Positions 46,950-59,087 of a stretch of DNA of 64,000 nucleotides are shown here, in pieces. Position 1 is the stretch's first letter; the number at the start of each line of letters is the position of its first letter. The notes below the pieces were generated by a model. That model made no database searches, was not told the DNA's origin, and worked only from the letters and a program-made list of their open reading frames with translations. Source of the DNA: Phoma sp. XZ068 (taxonomy: Eukaryota; Ascomycota; Dothideomycetes; Pleosporales; Didymellaceae); the NCBI GenBank assembly GCA_004835665.1, contig RBKR01000009.1:1364001-1428000 (forward strand), written 5' to 3'. Both the position numbers and the translations under genes were made by a program.

Positions 46950-49900
46950 CTGCCTTTACTACTAAGTTCTGCGTAATAGTGTTATAGACTCTACTACCTC
47001 TTCTACCTAGATAATCTTAGGAGGTTTAGCAGGCACTAGAGTTAGACACTAACAGAGAATAGTAGTAGTTATAGACAACTTAAGTATATTATCTCTCTTA
47101 TTAGGCAGACTCTCTTTATCCTCTCTTCTCTCCTCTTGTTGTTATATATAGATATAGTTACTACTATACCTATTTATAATTGCGTCCTTAACTATTATAA
47201 TCTTCTAGACTATTATACTCTTAAAATAGTACCTTTTTACCCTAATAACCTCCCTTATAATATTAAAGGTTTATTCTACCTCTACTTAAGTAATTAGTAT
47301 TATAAGGACATCTATTATAACCTAGCTTAGGTACCTAAATTTACTACTATTATCTTTCTACTATTATAGTAGGTTAAAGGTTCTAACAGGGGCTATAATA
47401 TAAGGTATATCTAGGTAGTTATTAGCCTTATTAAGTGTAGTAGTTTCTTTAGAATCCTAGGTACTTATAAAGCTACTTAAAAAGCTGCTTATAGTACTAC
47501 TAGCTTGCTAGTACTATATACTCTATTATACAGATAGTAGGGGTGCAGTTAGAGTTAGCTGTTAGTAGTTTTCTCTACTATACTATATAGTATAGTTAAG
47601 GAACTGTTGCTTGTAGATATGTTTCTACTTCTGCTCCTAAGCGTTACTCTATAGAGTTAATTAGATATATACTATAATAAATAACTATAATAAACATACC
47701 TTATATATAGTAAGTTTCTATATTAGATCTAGGATTATAGCTATATTAAAAAGGTAGCCCTGCTCCTCTATAGTCTTTATATAGTACTTTAAGAGTTTTT
47801 CTCTACCTTTAGTAGCAGCACACTATACTATAGTAGGCTATCCTAGATTCTAATAATCTAACTCTTTACCTAGTTCTGTTGTTATTAACTCTAGAAAGTT
47901 AAATAGAGTAGAGTATATAGACTAAATAGCCTAGATCTAGGGCTCTGTACTACTACTAAGGTCTAGAGTAGTAGTTTTAAAGTTCTCTAGTATATAAGTA
48001 ATAGCCTTAATATAATGCTATTTACTAGAGCTAAGTTAAAGTTTTTAAAGATCTCTAGAGTTAGGTTTATTAGTACTATTACTAGGCTAGGTAGTTACCC
48101 TTATACTAATCTCTAGCTCTAACTATTTATTAATAAATAGTTACAGCTTAACTGCATACTTATATATATTAAATATAGAATTCTACTATATCTAAACATC
48201 CTAGATAACTGCTAAGGGCCTTAGCGCCTAACGCTAAAGGTTAAGGAAACACTTATATTATTATAGTAACACATTAATAGCTTTACATATTACTTATAGC
48301 TAACTAGTACTTAGTATATAATAAACTACTATAATAAATACTACTTACTTTATAAAGTAAGTTTAGGATAGATAGTAGGCTCTTAGAGTTATAAAGCAGG
48401 TCCTGCTTATTACCCTTATCTTGCTTAGGAGGGGCTAATTCTAGATATTAGATAATATCTTATACAACTAGATTAATAATATAAGCTAGGCAGGGGATAG
48501 TATTCTCCTTTATACTCTAGATTATACCTATCTCTTATAAACTATACTATAGCTCCTATACTATAGCTATATTATTACTTACATTATTATAAGTTATAGC
48601 TAATAGCCTCTTAGAAAGTCTAGCTATAATAAGTATAGATTTTATACAAGCTACTAGGGAGGTGCTAGTATATTTACTATATATTAGGATAAAATTAAGT
48701 AGGATCTCTTTATATTCCTAGCTCTTATTAATATAGTACCCCTTAATTACTAGGAAGCTTAGGTAGTTAGCAGCAGTCTAGGCATCTAGTAATATAGAGA
48801 CTTTAGTTTCCTTGCTAAGGTTATAAAGCCTAGATTCTAGAGCTAGTTAGTACTGTTAGTTAAATATAGCCTAGAATTTATTATATCCTATTATTATAGC
48901 CTTAGGCTATAGGAAGTAAATAAAGCGTTAGAAGGAAGGCTGCATAATTGTCCTAAAAGACTAGCTATTATCTATAGCAACCCTTACTAGTTTAGCCTTA
49001 AATACTAGAAGGGAGAAGTAAGGAGTACCTTACCCTTGCCTTTCTTATTACTTCTACCTTACTTTAATAGCTAGTATATATTTATATAGATAGATAGGAT
49101 GCTATATCTAGGTATAGTACTTAGCATTAAGATAGTTCTTTAGGTAGCTTATTCTAATAGAAATCCTACTAGCTATAGGGTACTTTAAGACACCTCTATA
49201 GTTAAAATAGTATATAAATAGAAGACTATTATATATATCTGCTCCTTTACTAAAACACTTCTATATAGAACCTGTATAAGAAGCACTCCCCTACTTAGGT
49301 CTATAAGGAGCTTGGCTATATATAGTAGTAAGCTACTACTTATCCTATATATAGGTAAGGTCTCCTTATATAGAGTATATAACTATATAGACCTTAGTTT
49401 CCTTCCTAGTATTATCTCTCTTCTTTATTACTACTTTATAGGTACTAAGTTAATAAGGGAGATAGCTAGGCTGGCTAGGGCAAATATAGCTAGAGGGGCT
49501 AAGACTATATATAGGAGATAATTAAAGTAATAGAGTTATATCTATAATAAATTTATATAATAAACACAAGACTATAGGATAGGTAAGGTGAGCTTAGAGT
49601 TATATTATAGATAATACAATAAGAAAGTAGTTTAGAAATTTATAAGTTTACTAAAAAAAAACAATATAGGAATTGCAATACCTACCCTCTATAAGCAGCT
49701 AGAAACTCTATTCTATTAAAAAAAAATTAATAATTATTAAGTTTAGTCTAACACATGCTAGTCTTAGGGGTAACTATAATTATTAGCTATTATTATATAC
49801 TATAGCGCTAGGATATTAATTATAATATACCTATATATTATCCTTACCCTACTCCTTACTAGAGCTACTAGTACCTGTCTCCTTCTCTCCTAATAATTTG

Positions 49901-50700
49901 TTAGAACTCTCCTCTATATCTAAAAATCCCTTAAAGTTAGTCTTCTTCTCCTTATCTTTATACTTGTTAGGAAGAGACTCCTAGTACCTCTTAAGCTCCT
50001 TACTAGAATTCTCTACTTCCTCCTTATACTTATTACTATTATTGCCTAAGATATATCCTCTATTATACTTAAGTAGAAGATTATTATTAAGGCCTGCCTT
50101 ATCTGTAATATAAGGTAGCTTATAACGCCTAATATAGTTAGTAGAAGGAACCTATAATAACAAACTATAATAACTAACTTATAGTGCTCCTTATTAACTA
50201 TTATAAGCTTATCTAGCTAAAGGTTATTATAGAATACCTCCTATTCTTGTTTTGCAGCCTAACTCTTAAAGGTACTAGTAGTTAGTTTCTTATAGCTAGT
50301 CTAATACTTCTTATATATAAGCTGCTAATAGGTACTACCTGTGCTAAAGATTTAGAGAGAAGATTAATTACTAGTACTCTTAGGATTAGGTTTAACCTTA
50401 TCCTCCTTATTAGCAGTATTAACAAGTTAACCTATAGTTGCCTAATGTTTCCTTATATTAACCTTATTATTAATCTTGTTCTACTTCTTGTAAATAGTAT
50501 AGAGTATGTCCTCTAACTACTTATCTAGCATTAGTTAGTATATACCTATAATAAATAAATATAATAACTAACAGCTCTTCTAGGTATTATAGTAATGTTA
50601 ATCTAGATTCTCTAACGCTTGTTTTATTATTATAGTCCTCTGCTTAGTAGAAGTATTGTTATAGGTTTTCTCTTTACTTAGTTTCTTCTTTAGCTAAGAT
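46950..50700 (-). pseudogene. hAT transposase, degenerate
   Basis: Read on the minus strand. The N-terminal part is Lys/Ser-rich (about 50,560 down to 49,860). The core aligns with the better-read motifs of the inverted copy (SLDTWT, TxDNASNN, CLAHIINL types), followed by the C-terminal hAT dimerisation domain near 47,205-47,345. Stops at former Gln/Trp codons and Tyr for His/Cys are scattered through it. A 69-codon plus-strand frame at 49,312-49,521 is antisense to it and is not a gene. One or more introns are likely but not placed. Confidence 0.75.
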
Positions 50701-51521
50701 TTAGTAGATTAGTCTGCTATACTTGCTTTCTAAAGTGCTTTCTTCTCTTAATCTAGCTAAGTAGCTTAAGTGTGTTAAGTAATAGCGTGTGTGCTATTAC
50801 TAAGAGAACTCTTAAACTAGACCTTTATATAAGTAGGTTGGCCTTTTTATAAACTAGCCTAACTATAAGATTTTAGGGTAGCATTAATCTTATAGTCTTA
50901 AGAGAGTGTACTCTACTACTTAGTTAGTTATTATATAATAACTAGCTATAATAAATACCTTAGTAAGTTAGATCTATTCTTTAGCTTTAAAATGCGCTAG
51001 AATCTTATAGTTACTAGAAGTCTAATAGTCCTTAGTCTTAGTATCCTCTTACTTAATAGGTAGCTCTATATTATAACTATAATTATAGAGTATAATAACT
51101 AAGAGGTATAGTAGTAGTAGTGCTAGTAGTATTATATACACCTTAAATATATAGCTTGTAAATTAGAAGGTAGTCTGTGCCCTATTACCTAGTAAGGCGC
51201 TAGTACTATTATATAACACTAGGTACTGCACCTACAACAATAAATTTAGTATTTACTACACTAGCCTAAATATAGTATCTTTAGAAAGCTACTCTTTGTA
51301 TCTACAAGTAGGTAGTTTATTATAGTTATATATTATAGTTTAGTTATTATAGCTGCGTGTGTAGTAAACAGCGCTTATATAGAGTATTTTTTTTAGCCTT
51401 ACTACGTATAGACCTAACTAAATCTAGCAAGGTTCTTACTATAAGTATAGTAACCTATACTCCAACCTAAATCACAACTCTATAATATAACTCTATAATA
51501 CCTATATACTTATTATATAAT

Positions 51522-52032
51522 ATAGCTTATACTAAGCAAACTACTTATAAGACTATAGGTAGTAAGTAGCTAAGGAAGTCTCTCCCTAGTAAGGCTGCAC
51601 GCAAGTCTACACCTAAGAGAGTAAAGAAGCCTTACTAATATAAGCCTAGTAATATATTATTATATTTATTTATTATAGTTTAAATCTAATAGACTATAGC
51701 TATTGCTCTCTATAAGATTAAGCGCTACTAGAAGAGCTCTAAGCTACTTATCTAAAAGCTACCTTTCTAGCACCTTGTCTATAAGATAACTAATAATACT
51801 AGATACCTCCCTAGTGCGCACTTCTAATATAGTATAATTAAGGCTCTTTAAGAGGTAGCTAAGGTATTCCTTGTAGGACACTTTAAAGGTTAGTAACAGT
51901 ACTTATAGTTTTACTTTTATTTTCTAACCTTACTTAGACTACTAGCTAAACACTATTTATACTAAGAGGGTTATAATTTAGGCTAAGAATTCTAACTTAG
52001 CACTTTGCTATAAGGCAAAGTACACTAGCTAG
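51522..52032 (+). pseudogene. Histone H3-type gene (RIP-damaged) carried inside the hAT transposon
   Basis: Exons 51522-51651, 51700-51888 and 51938-52032 make 137 codons plus stop, against 136 in ordinary H3. Exon 1: start codon now ATA, then AYTKQTTYKTIGSK, LRKSLPSKAARKSTPK, VKKPY.YKPS, matching the ARTKQTARK...KAARKS...KKPHRYKPG tail. Exon 2: TIALYKIKRY.KSSKLLI.KLPF.HLV (alphaN/alpha1), loop 1, KAL.EVAKVFLVGHFKG (alpha2). Exon 3: L.TIYTKRVII.AKNSNLA (alpha3). Introns are in phase only with these joins; intron 1 has lost its donor G (now ATATAT), intron 2 is GTTAGT...CTAACC...TTAG. Stops fall at Gln or Arg positions, as RIP would make. Lysines equivalent to K4, K9, K14, K18, K23 and K27 are kept. 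Loop 1 is two residues longer than in H3. It lies opposite to and divergent from the transposase, inside the duplication-bounded element. Confidence 0.85.
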
Positions 52033-52184
52033 TTTAGGAGCTTAAAGAATTCTAGTATCTATAGCAGAAACTAAATATAGCTTAAAAGTTAGGGGCAGGC
52101 AGCTAGTAGAGTAACTTACTATAATAAGTTACTATAATAACTTAAGTAGGTATACTTAAGCAAATTCTAAAAGTATATAAACTC

Positions 52185-52445
52185 TAAATAGCTATATATA
52201 ACCTACCTAACCTATATTACTAACTCTAACCTAAGGTAACCCTACCTAACCTTAGGTATCTCTACCTAACCTAAGGTAACCCTACCTAACCTTTAGTATA
52301 TATAACTCTACCTTACCTAACCTTAGGTCTGTGTAACCTATACCTAACCTAACTCTAAGCCTTAGTAACTCTACCTTACCTAACCTCTAGTCTGTGCAAC
52401 CTATACCTAACTCTACCCTACCTTAGGTAAGGGATACCCACCTGG
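52185..52445. repeat. Right subterminal repeat array of the hAT element
   Basis: Tandem-like ACCTAACC(TAAGGTAACCCT) units over ~260 bp, the inverse of the left array at 46,590-46,800. Not telomeric: the unit is irregular and lies inside the element next to its inverted end. Confidence 0.75.
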
Positions 52446-52453
52446 CCAGTCTA

Positions 52454-52461
52454 GCCTTAAG
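52454..52461. repeat. hAT target-site duplication, right copy
   Basis: GCCTTAAG directly after the element end CCAGTCTA, identical to 46,572-46,579. Confidence 0.9.
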
Positions 52462-55400
52462 TTAAGGAAGAGCTAATATATACTAGTACTAGTATTAATA
52501 CTCTAGACAACCTAGTGTATACTATAATTAATATTAATAATTAGCTTTATAAACTTAAATAAGAACTCTAAAATAACTCTAGAGCCTAGATACCTATATA
52601 CCCTACTTAACTACTATAAGGAACCTAGTATAGCTATATACTAAGGTATAATAATTAAGAAGAATATTACTAGCTAAATATAGGGCACTATATCTATAGT
52701 AATATATAAGCTAAATACTATAGACTAGAAGCTATAGACCTATTAAACCTAAACAAGAGACTATAGTAGGAATAAACTAGTAAGATAGGTAAGCTACTAA
52801 TATATTACTTATATAATAAGCTAGGATACTATATATATAACTATTAAATAAGTAATAAGGTATATTAGTAGGTTAATATATTTACTAGCCTTAGCTAGGA
52901 ATAAGCTATTAATACTATTCTAGAAGATATACTACTATAACTCCCTATCTAGCTAAATAAGGTTAGAATAACTATACTCTTAGACTTAGGTGCTTAAAAG
53001 AACTATATATTCTATATAGTAATTAAATAAGCTAAGATTAAGGTATACTTTAAAGACTAGCTATACCTACTTAGAGTAGTAAATAGTAAGCTAATACTAA
53101 GAAAAAATACTATTATATATAAGGTAGTAAATATACCTTTCTAGGTACTTAACTATAGAGAATAGATTAATCTAGATATACTTAGGATAGCTACCTATAA
53201 TATTATTCTAGGTCTTCTATAGCTATAGAAGTATAACCTATATATTAACTAGATAATATAATAAATCTTATTAGATAACTATAGCTATAGTACTACTAAA
53301 GAATAAGTAGAAATAATAGTATACTATTTATTTAATAAATACTAATATAGTACTACTATGCCTAATTCTATATAGTATATAATATAGCTAGTAGATAAGA
53401 GAGAGATTAGTACTATCTCTTTAAGTAATAAGATATACTAAAATAGAGTAGTTAACTCTACCTATAGTAAATAATATACTATATAGAGAGTAAGAGAATA
53501 AGAGATAGCTAGTATACCTTCTAATATCCTAGATAAATATAGTAACTACTAAGAACTATTTTATAATAAGAAAATAATTAAGGTACTACTATAGTATAAA
53601 CTATAGAATTATAAGATTTATTTAGAAGAGAAAAAGGCACTAATATTTAAACTAATATATTAACTCTTAGAATAGGAACTAATAGTACTCTATAAATATA
53701 TTAATAAGAACCTTAAAAAAGATATAATCTATCTATTAGAGTCTCTAGCTAGCTACTCTATTATATTTATACTAAAGAAGAATAGTAGCTTATAGCTATA
53801 TATTAATTATTAGAAGTTAAATAATATTATAATAAAAAATAGGTACTTATTACCTAATATATTAGAGTTATAAAATTAACTTACTAGAGTATAGTTTTTT
53901 ATAGCACTTAATCTACAAGGAGTATATAACCTAATATAGATAAAGGAAGAAAAAAAGTAAAAAATAGTATTCTATACCTACTATAGCTACTAAAAGTACT
54001 TAGTTATACTATTTAAGCTAATAAATACTCTAGCTATATACTAGGTACTTATTAATAATATACTCTAAGCCTACCTAGATTAAATAGTAGTAGCTTACCT
54101 AGATACTATTCTTATCTACTTAACTATAATAGAGAAGTATATCTAATATATTAGATAAGTACTAGAATACCTATAGTAGGCTAACCTATAGCTTAAGCTA
54201 GAGAAGTATAAATAGTATAAAAATAAACTAGAATTTCTAGAGTTTATAGTAGGCTATAATAGAGTAAAGATAAGCTAGAGTAAGATATAGGTTATAAAAG
54301 ACTAGCTAATACTAATAATAGTTAAGAGAATCTAGAAATTTCTTAGATTTATAAACTTTAACTAATATTTTATTAAGGACTACTTAACTAAGGCTCTACT
54401 ACTTACTATTTTAACTTAGAAGAATACTTTATTTATCTAGAATTAATAGTAGAGTAATATATTTAAGTTACTTAAATAGGTATATATTAAACTACCTACT
54501 CTAGTAATATTCTATAGTTATAAGCCTTTATAGATTAAGACTAATATATTAGATCTAGTACTTAGAGCGTGTGCTATATAGAAATAATATAGTAGATAGT
54601 ACTTTATTACTTACTACTTAAGAAAGTTTTCTAGACTAGAAGAATAGTATAATATATATAATAAGAAGCTACTAGTAATAGTATTAGCTCTAAAATACTA
54701 GCAGATCTATATAGAGAGCTATTCTAATCTAATAGTATATATAGACTATAAAAACCTAGTATATTTTACTATAACTAAAGTACTTAATTAATAGTAGGTT
54801 TAATAGTTAGAGCTTCTAGGATAGTATAAGTTTAGAATAGTATATACCTTAGGTAAGAATAATAGCTAGGTAGATATACTAAGTAGATAATATAATATTA
54901 TAAGGATAAGAATATTAAATAACTATATAATTCTTGAATTTAATATAAATAGATTAATAGAGCCCTTATAATAGCTAAATAGAATCCTCTAGATTTAGTA
55001 GAAGTAACCTATCCTATCTAGAGTACTGTTAGAACTAGAGGAGGAAGTAATAAGTAGTTACTATAATAACCCTCTCTATAGATATCTAGGAATTATATAA
55101 ATAATTAAACTAATAATATAATACTACTACTTTAATAATATAAAGAATAAGGTAATAGAGTTTATTAAATACTATATTTGCTATTAGTAAAATAAATATA
55201 GTATATATAAAGTATAGACTACTATAGTTAATACTCCTACTAAGAGCACTATAGATAAATATTATAATAAATTTTATTATATAATTACCTGCCTCTAAGA
55301 ACCTAGTAATAGGCTACTACTATAATACTATCTTTATTATTATTAATTAATTTACTAAGTATACTAAGATAATACTATTCTATTATAACTATACTATAAA

Positions 55401-56164
55401 GTAGCTTATATAGGTATTCCTTAATAGGGTAGTTTACTACTATAATATACCTAAGTTAATAATAAGTAATAGAGATAAATTATTTATATTAAACTACTAG
55501 ATAATACTCCTTATAGTAATTAGTACTAAAAAGAAACTATTAATAGTATACTACTTAGAAATAGATAGCTAAATAGAGTAGATAAACTAAACTATAGAAA
55601 TATTCCTTAGAATATATAGTAACTAGTAATAAGATAACTAGGTCTTGCTATTACTAATAGTATAAATAGTATATAATAATAAGCTATCTAAATTAACTAG
55701 AATAACACTATTTTTTACTAACTATAGTTAATACTCTAACCTCTTTACCTAGTTACTTAATAGTACTATTAACTTAGACTTAGTAATAAGCCTAATAGAA
55801 ATAATTAAGAAGGTATATAGTATATTAGCTAAAATATTAAGTAAAATATAAGAGTAAACTAGCTTTTATACTAATAAGAGATAGAAATAGAGTTCTATAC
55901 TAAGAGAGGGAAATAAGGTATATCTTTATATAAAAAACTTATAAATAAGATAACTAGCTAAGAAGTTAGACTATATTAAAGTTTAACTATATTAAAGTTA
56001 GACTATTTTTTATATCTAAATAAGTTAGCTCTATAAACTACTATCTTAACCTTCTAAAGAATATAAAGATATACCTAGTATTCTATATATTACTACTAGA
56101 ACTAGCTAACTAATTAACTCTAATCTAGAAAGATTTTTACTATTAAGTATAGAAGGAAATAGAG

Positions 56165-56300
56165 TAGGAAGTAGAAAAGATACTATAATATTAATAAATA
56201 ATAGGCAGAGAAGAATACCTAGTAAAATAGTTAAGATACCTAGACTCTAAGAATATATAGAAGCTAGTTATAAACTTTATAAACTATTATAAGTTACTTT
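56165..56300 (+). other. Chromodomain remnant of the Gypsy pol
   Basis: EVEKIL, then GREEYLVK.LRYLDSKNI.KLVINF, followed closely by the end of pol and the 3' LTR. It matches the aromatic-rich strand pattern YLVKWxGYPxSxNTWEP with both Trp codons turned into TAG. Confidence 0.75.
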
Positions 56301-56792
56301 ACTTCTTCTAGAACTTATAAATAAGTTATTAACCTAGGACTAGAAGTTAGCTATAATAGTATCTTTTCTAGTATACTTACTTTCTACTAGGTCTACTAAA
56401 TATATAGCCTTCTATTTTACTTATTTATTAACCTATATAAGTAATCTCTTATTTTATAGTAATTAAGTAAGTATAGTAAGAAGTATTACTCTATTATTAT
56501 TTATCTTTACCTAAAGTTTATCTCTAGTTTAATCTAATAACTCCTATAAGAGGTTTATATAAGAATATCCTACCTAGATATATATAGTATACTTATAGTT
56601 ATTTAAAAGAATAAAATAGTTAATACTAGAAAAGAAATATTAATTATAGAGAACTAATACTATATTACTTTAATAGTAGATCTTAGTATATAGATAGGAG
56701 TGCCTATTAGTAGAAGATATAATAAATATAGCTAGCTATTATAAATAGGACCTTATAAGGATTTAGAGTAAATTTAAAAAGAAGGAGAATAG

Positions 56793-57371
56793 TATTATAA
56801 TTTAATAAAAATAAATACTTAAGTAACCTAGCTAATAGAAATAGCTAGCTACTTAATCTAGCCTAACTAATTAGACCTACTAGTATAAAGGTATCCTTAA
56901 TAATTTAACTAGTAGATAAAGTAGTAGTACTTACTTCTTAGTAAGTAAGTAACTAAAGAAAAGCCTATAGCTTAATTTACTTATTTATAGAATAGGTACT
57001 ATAGAGTATATTAACTAAGAGCTATATAGCTCCTAATTTACTTAAATAGTACTACCCTTTTAAATACTATATTTAAAGAGAGAGTACTATAGCTATAGAT
57101 AAATACCTCTAGATACTATCCTTAGAATAGTATATTTAACTTAATAATCTACTATATATTATATTCTTATTATCTCTTAATAATAGCTAGCTATTATCCT
57201 ATACTCTTAAGTAACCTATTTATATATTAGAGGTTTACTCTAGTATACCCCTTAATAATAGTAAGCTATTATCCTATACCTTCTAGTAATCTATTCTATT
57301 TCTACCTATACTTATCTCTAAGAACTAATAGAATAATATACTATAAGCTTTACTTAGGTATAACTTTAATA
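56793..57371 (+). repeat. 3' LTR of the chromodomain Gypsy element
   Basis: 579 bp, near-identical partner of 44,950-45,539. Right after it (57,372-57,468) part of another LTR of the same family starts (ACTAATAGATAAAGTAGTAGTACTTAC type) and is cut by the inverted LTR at 57,469. Confidence 0.85.
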
Positions 57372-57468
57372 ATAACCTAGCTAGACTAATTAGAACTAAT
57401 AGTATTAATATATTTTTAATACTTTAACTAATAGATAAAGTAGTAGTACTTACTTTTTAGTAAGTAAA

Positions 57469-57905
57469 TATTGTAATTCTAGAAAATACTAAATATAAGT
57501 TAATAATTATAAGCTAAGTATAGTATAGTTAAACTATATAGGAACAGGTATTATAAGTAAGTATAAATAATAAGTATTATTAACTACTACTTATAGGTGC
57601 TAATATAAAGTTATATATTATAATTAGTTTTAGTATAATTAGTATAATTAGTAATTAGTATAATTAATAATTAGTATAATTAGTAGCTACTATAATACTA
57701 AGCACTATATCTATCTTCTTAGTATATAGTAAGTAGAAATACTACTCTTATAGTATTATATTTAACTTTATTAACTTTATTATTAAAACTTAACCTAACT
57801 TTTAAGCTAGATAGATTAACTATCTATACTACTTATTATTAACTCTATAGTTATTATAGTGTTTTACTAGGTATCTATACTAACCTCTTCTATACTAGTA
57901 CTATA
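57469..57905 (+). repeat. Inverted LTR of the first Gypsy family (variant type)
   Basis: Reverse complement of most of the LTR at 59,088-59,577, including its distinctive TAATTAGTATAATTAG block (57,625-57,690). The LTR start is missing at the right edge. No internal pol sequence is attached. Confidence 0.8.
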
Positions 57906-59087
57906 CTAGAGTATAAAGTAGCTACTATAGTAGGTACTAGAAGTGCTTAGTAACTAGCCTAAATTAGTAGTTTAGTTAGTATTAGAGTAGTAGTTCTAAA
58001 GGAATAGATATAGGTAGATAATATAATATAAATTAATATTATAATAACTATTATTTACTACTATCTTGCTATAATAAATCTCTAACTATCTTAACTCTTT
58101 TATTCTACTTAGTGCTACTAGGTTTAACAAGTAACTATACTAGGTATACTTCTTATCTACTAGTATAAAATAGTAACCTAACTAGAGGGTTATAGTATAA
58201 CTTAGTAGTATTAGTACTATTAGTATTTAGCTATTAGATTACTATAGAATATTATATAAGCTTAAAGTATTAGAAATATTAGTACTATTAGTATTTAGCT
58301 ATTAGATTGCTATAGAATATTATATAAGCTTAAAGTATTAGAAATATTAGTACTATTAGTATTTAGCTATTAAATTGCTATAGAATATTATACAAGCTTA
58401 AAGTATTAGAAATATTAGTACTATTAGTATTTAGCTATTAGATTACTATAGAATGTTATATAAGTTTAAAGGGGGAGCTAGTTAATTCTAAAAAACTAAT
58501 AATATACTAGCCTTCTAATAACTAGTATATTACCCCTTATAAATAAACTTTATTAGATATAAAATTATTACTCTAGTAAGAAGTTTTATTTAATTTAAGG
58601 GATCTAGATCTAGAGAAGCTAACTACCTAGAAGAGATAAGAAAGAAAGTAGTAAGGAAGACTATAGATATAATAGAAAAAACTAATATTAATAAAAATAC
58701 TACTAAAAAGCTAAAAAGAAAGGATAAGAAATAATATCTAAAATTAAACCTAACTATAGTCCTCTTCTAAGTACTTCTACTAAAGACTTAAGGCTAGATA
58801 GTTTATTAGCTACCTTAATAGCTTGCTAAGTCCTTATACCTATAAGAGAATATACTATTTATTTAGTGTTTAATAGAAAAGAAGTAATAAAGTTCTTAGA
58901 TAATTATAATTAAATAACTAAAAATAGGGGTCTAAATAAGACCTAGAAGGTCTAGCTCCTTCTAGACTATTATAAAGAGCATTATAGGCACTTTATTAAG
59001 CGCTTAAAACTATATATTAAGACTAATTAGCCTACTCTCTAAAATACTATAAAGAAACACTAGAAGAATTAAGATACCTTCTATTAA
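57906..59087. other. Unassigned repeat DNA between two inverted LTRs
   Basis: TA-rich. Apart from the 68-bp tandem repeat, a Lys-rich stretch at about 58,610-58,740 looks like decayed coding DNA, but I cannot name it. Confidence 0.4.
58211..58471 (+). repeat. 68-bp tandem repeat, 3.8 copies
   Basis: Units start TTAGTACTATTAGTATTTAG at 58,211, 58,279, 58,347 and 58,415, exactly 68 bp apart; the last is partial. Units differ by a few C/T and G/A changes only. Confidence 0.92.

Larger units (their letters stand above)
46580..52453 (-). mobile_element. Full-length hAT DNA transposon (5.9 kb) with histone H3 cargo gene
   Basis: Bounded by perfect 8-bp duplications (GCCTTAAG) and short imperfect inverted ends: left TAGACTAGCAGATAGG, right end read inward TAGACTGGCCAGGTGG, the differences being mostly G-to-A plus one missing base. 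Both ends carry subterminal arrays of TACCTAACC/GGTTAGGTA units. The transposase is on the minus strand from about 50.7 kb down to 46.95 kb; its dimerisation region is near 47,205-47,345 (FRYLS.VIID, EVE.TFNIIREVIRVKRYYFK). Between the transposase start and the right end, on the plus strand, lies a histone H3-type gene. It is less mutated than the copy at 29.9-33.7 kb, but stops make it inactive. Confidence 0.88.
44950..57371 (+). mobile_element. Ty3/Gypsy retrotransposon with chromodomain (chromovirus), degenerate, with nested insertions
   Basis: LTRs at 44,950-45,539 and 56,793-57,371 bound a plus-strand pol. RT: FILKKNSSL.LYINY.KLNNIIIKNRYLLP at about 53,770-53,860 (family pattern FVKKKDGSLR.CVDYRxLN) and AYLDTILIYLTIIEKYI near 54,090-54,140. 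At the pol C-terminus (about 56,165-56,300) a chromodomain can be read: EVEKIL......GREEYLVK.LRYLDSKNI.KL, both Trp codons now TAG. It is interrupted by an LTR fragment of the other Gypsy family (45,640-45,880) and a full hAT (46,580-52,453); little gag can be recognised. Chromodomain elements often target heterochromatin, which fits the surroundings. Inactive. Confidence 0.85.

Noticed and set aside
49312..49521. 69-codon plus-strand frame in the repeat block
   Set aside because: Antisense to the hAT transposase; open by chance in TA-rich DNA.
52185..52445. Possible internal telomere repeat (CCTAACC-like)
   Set aside because: Units are irregular (ACCTAACC, AAGGTAACCCT) and an inverse array exists at the other end of the hAT element, so these are subterminal transposon repeats.
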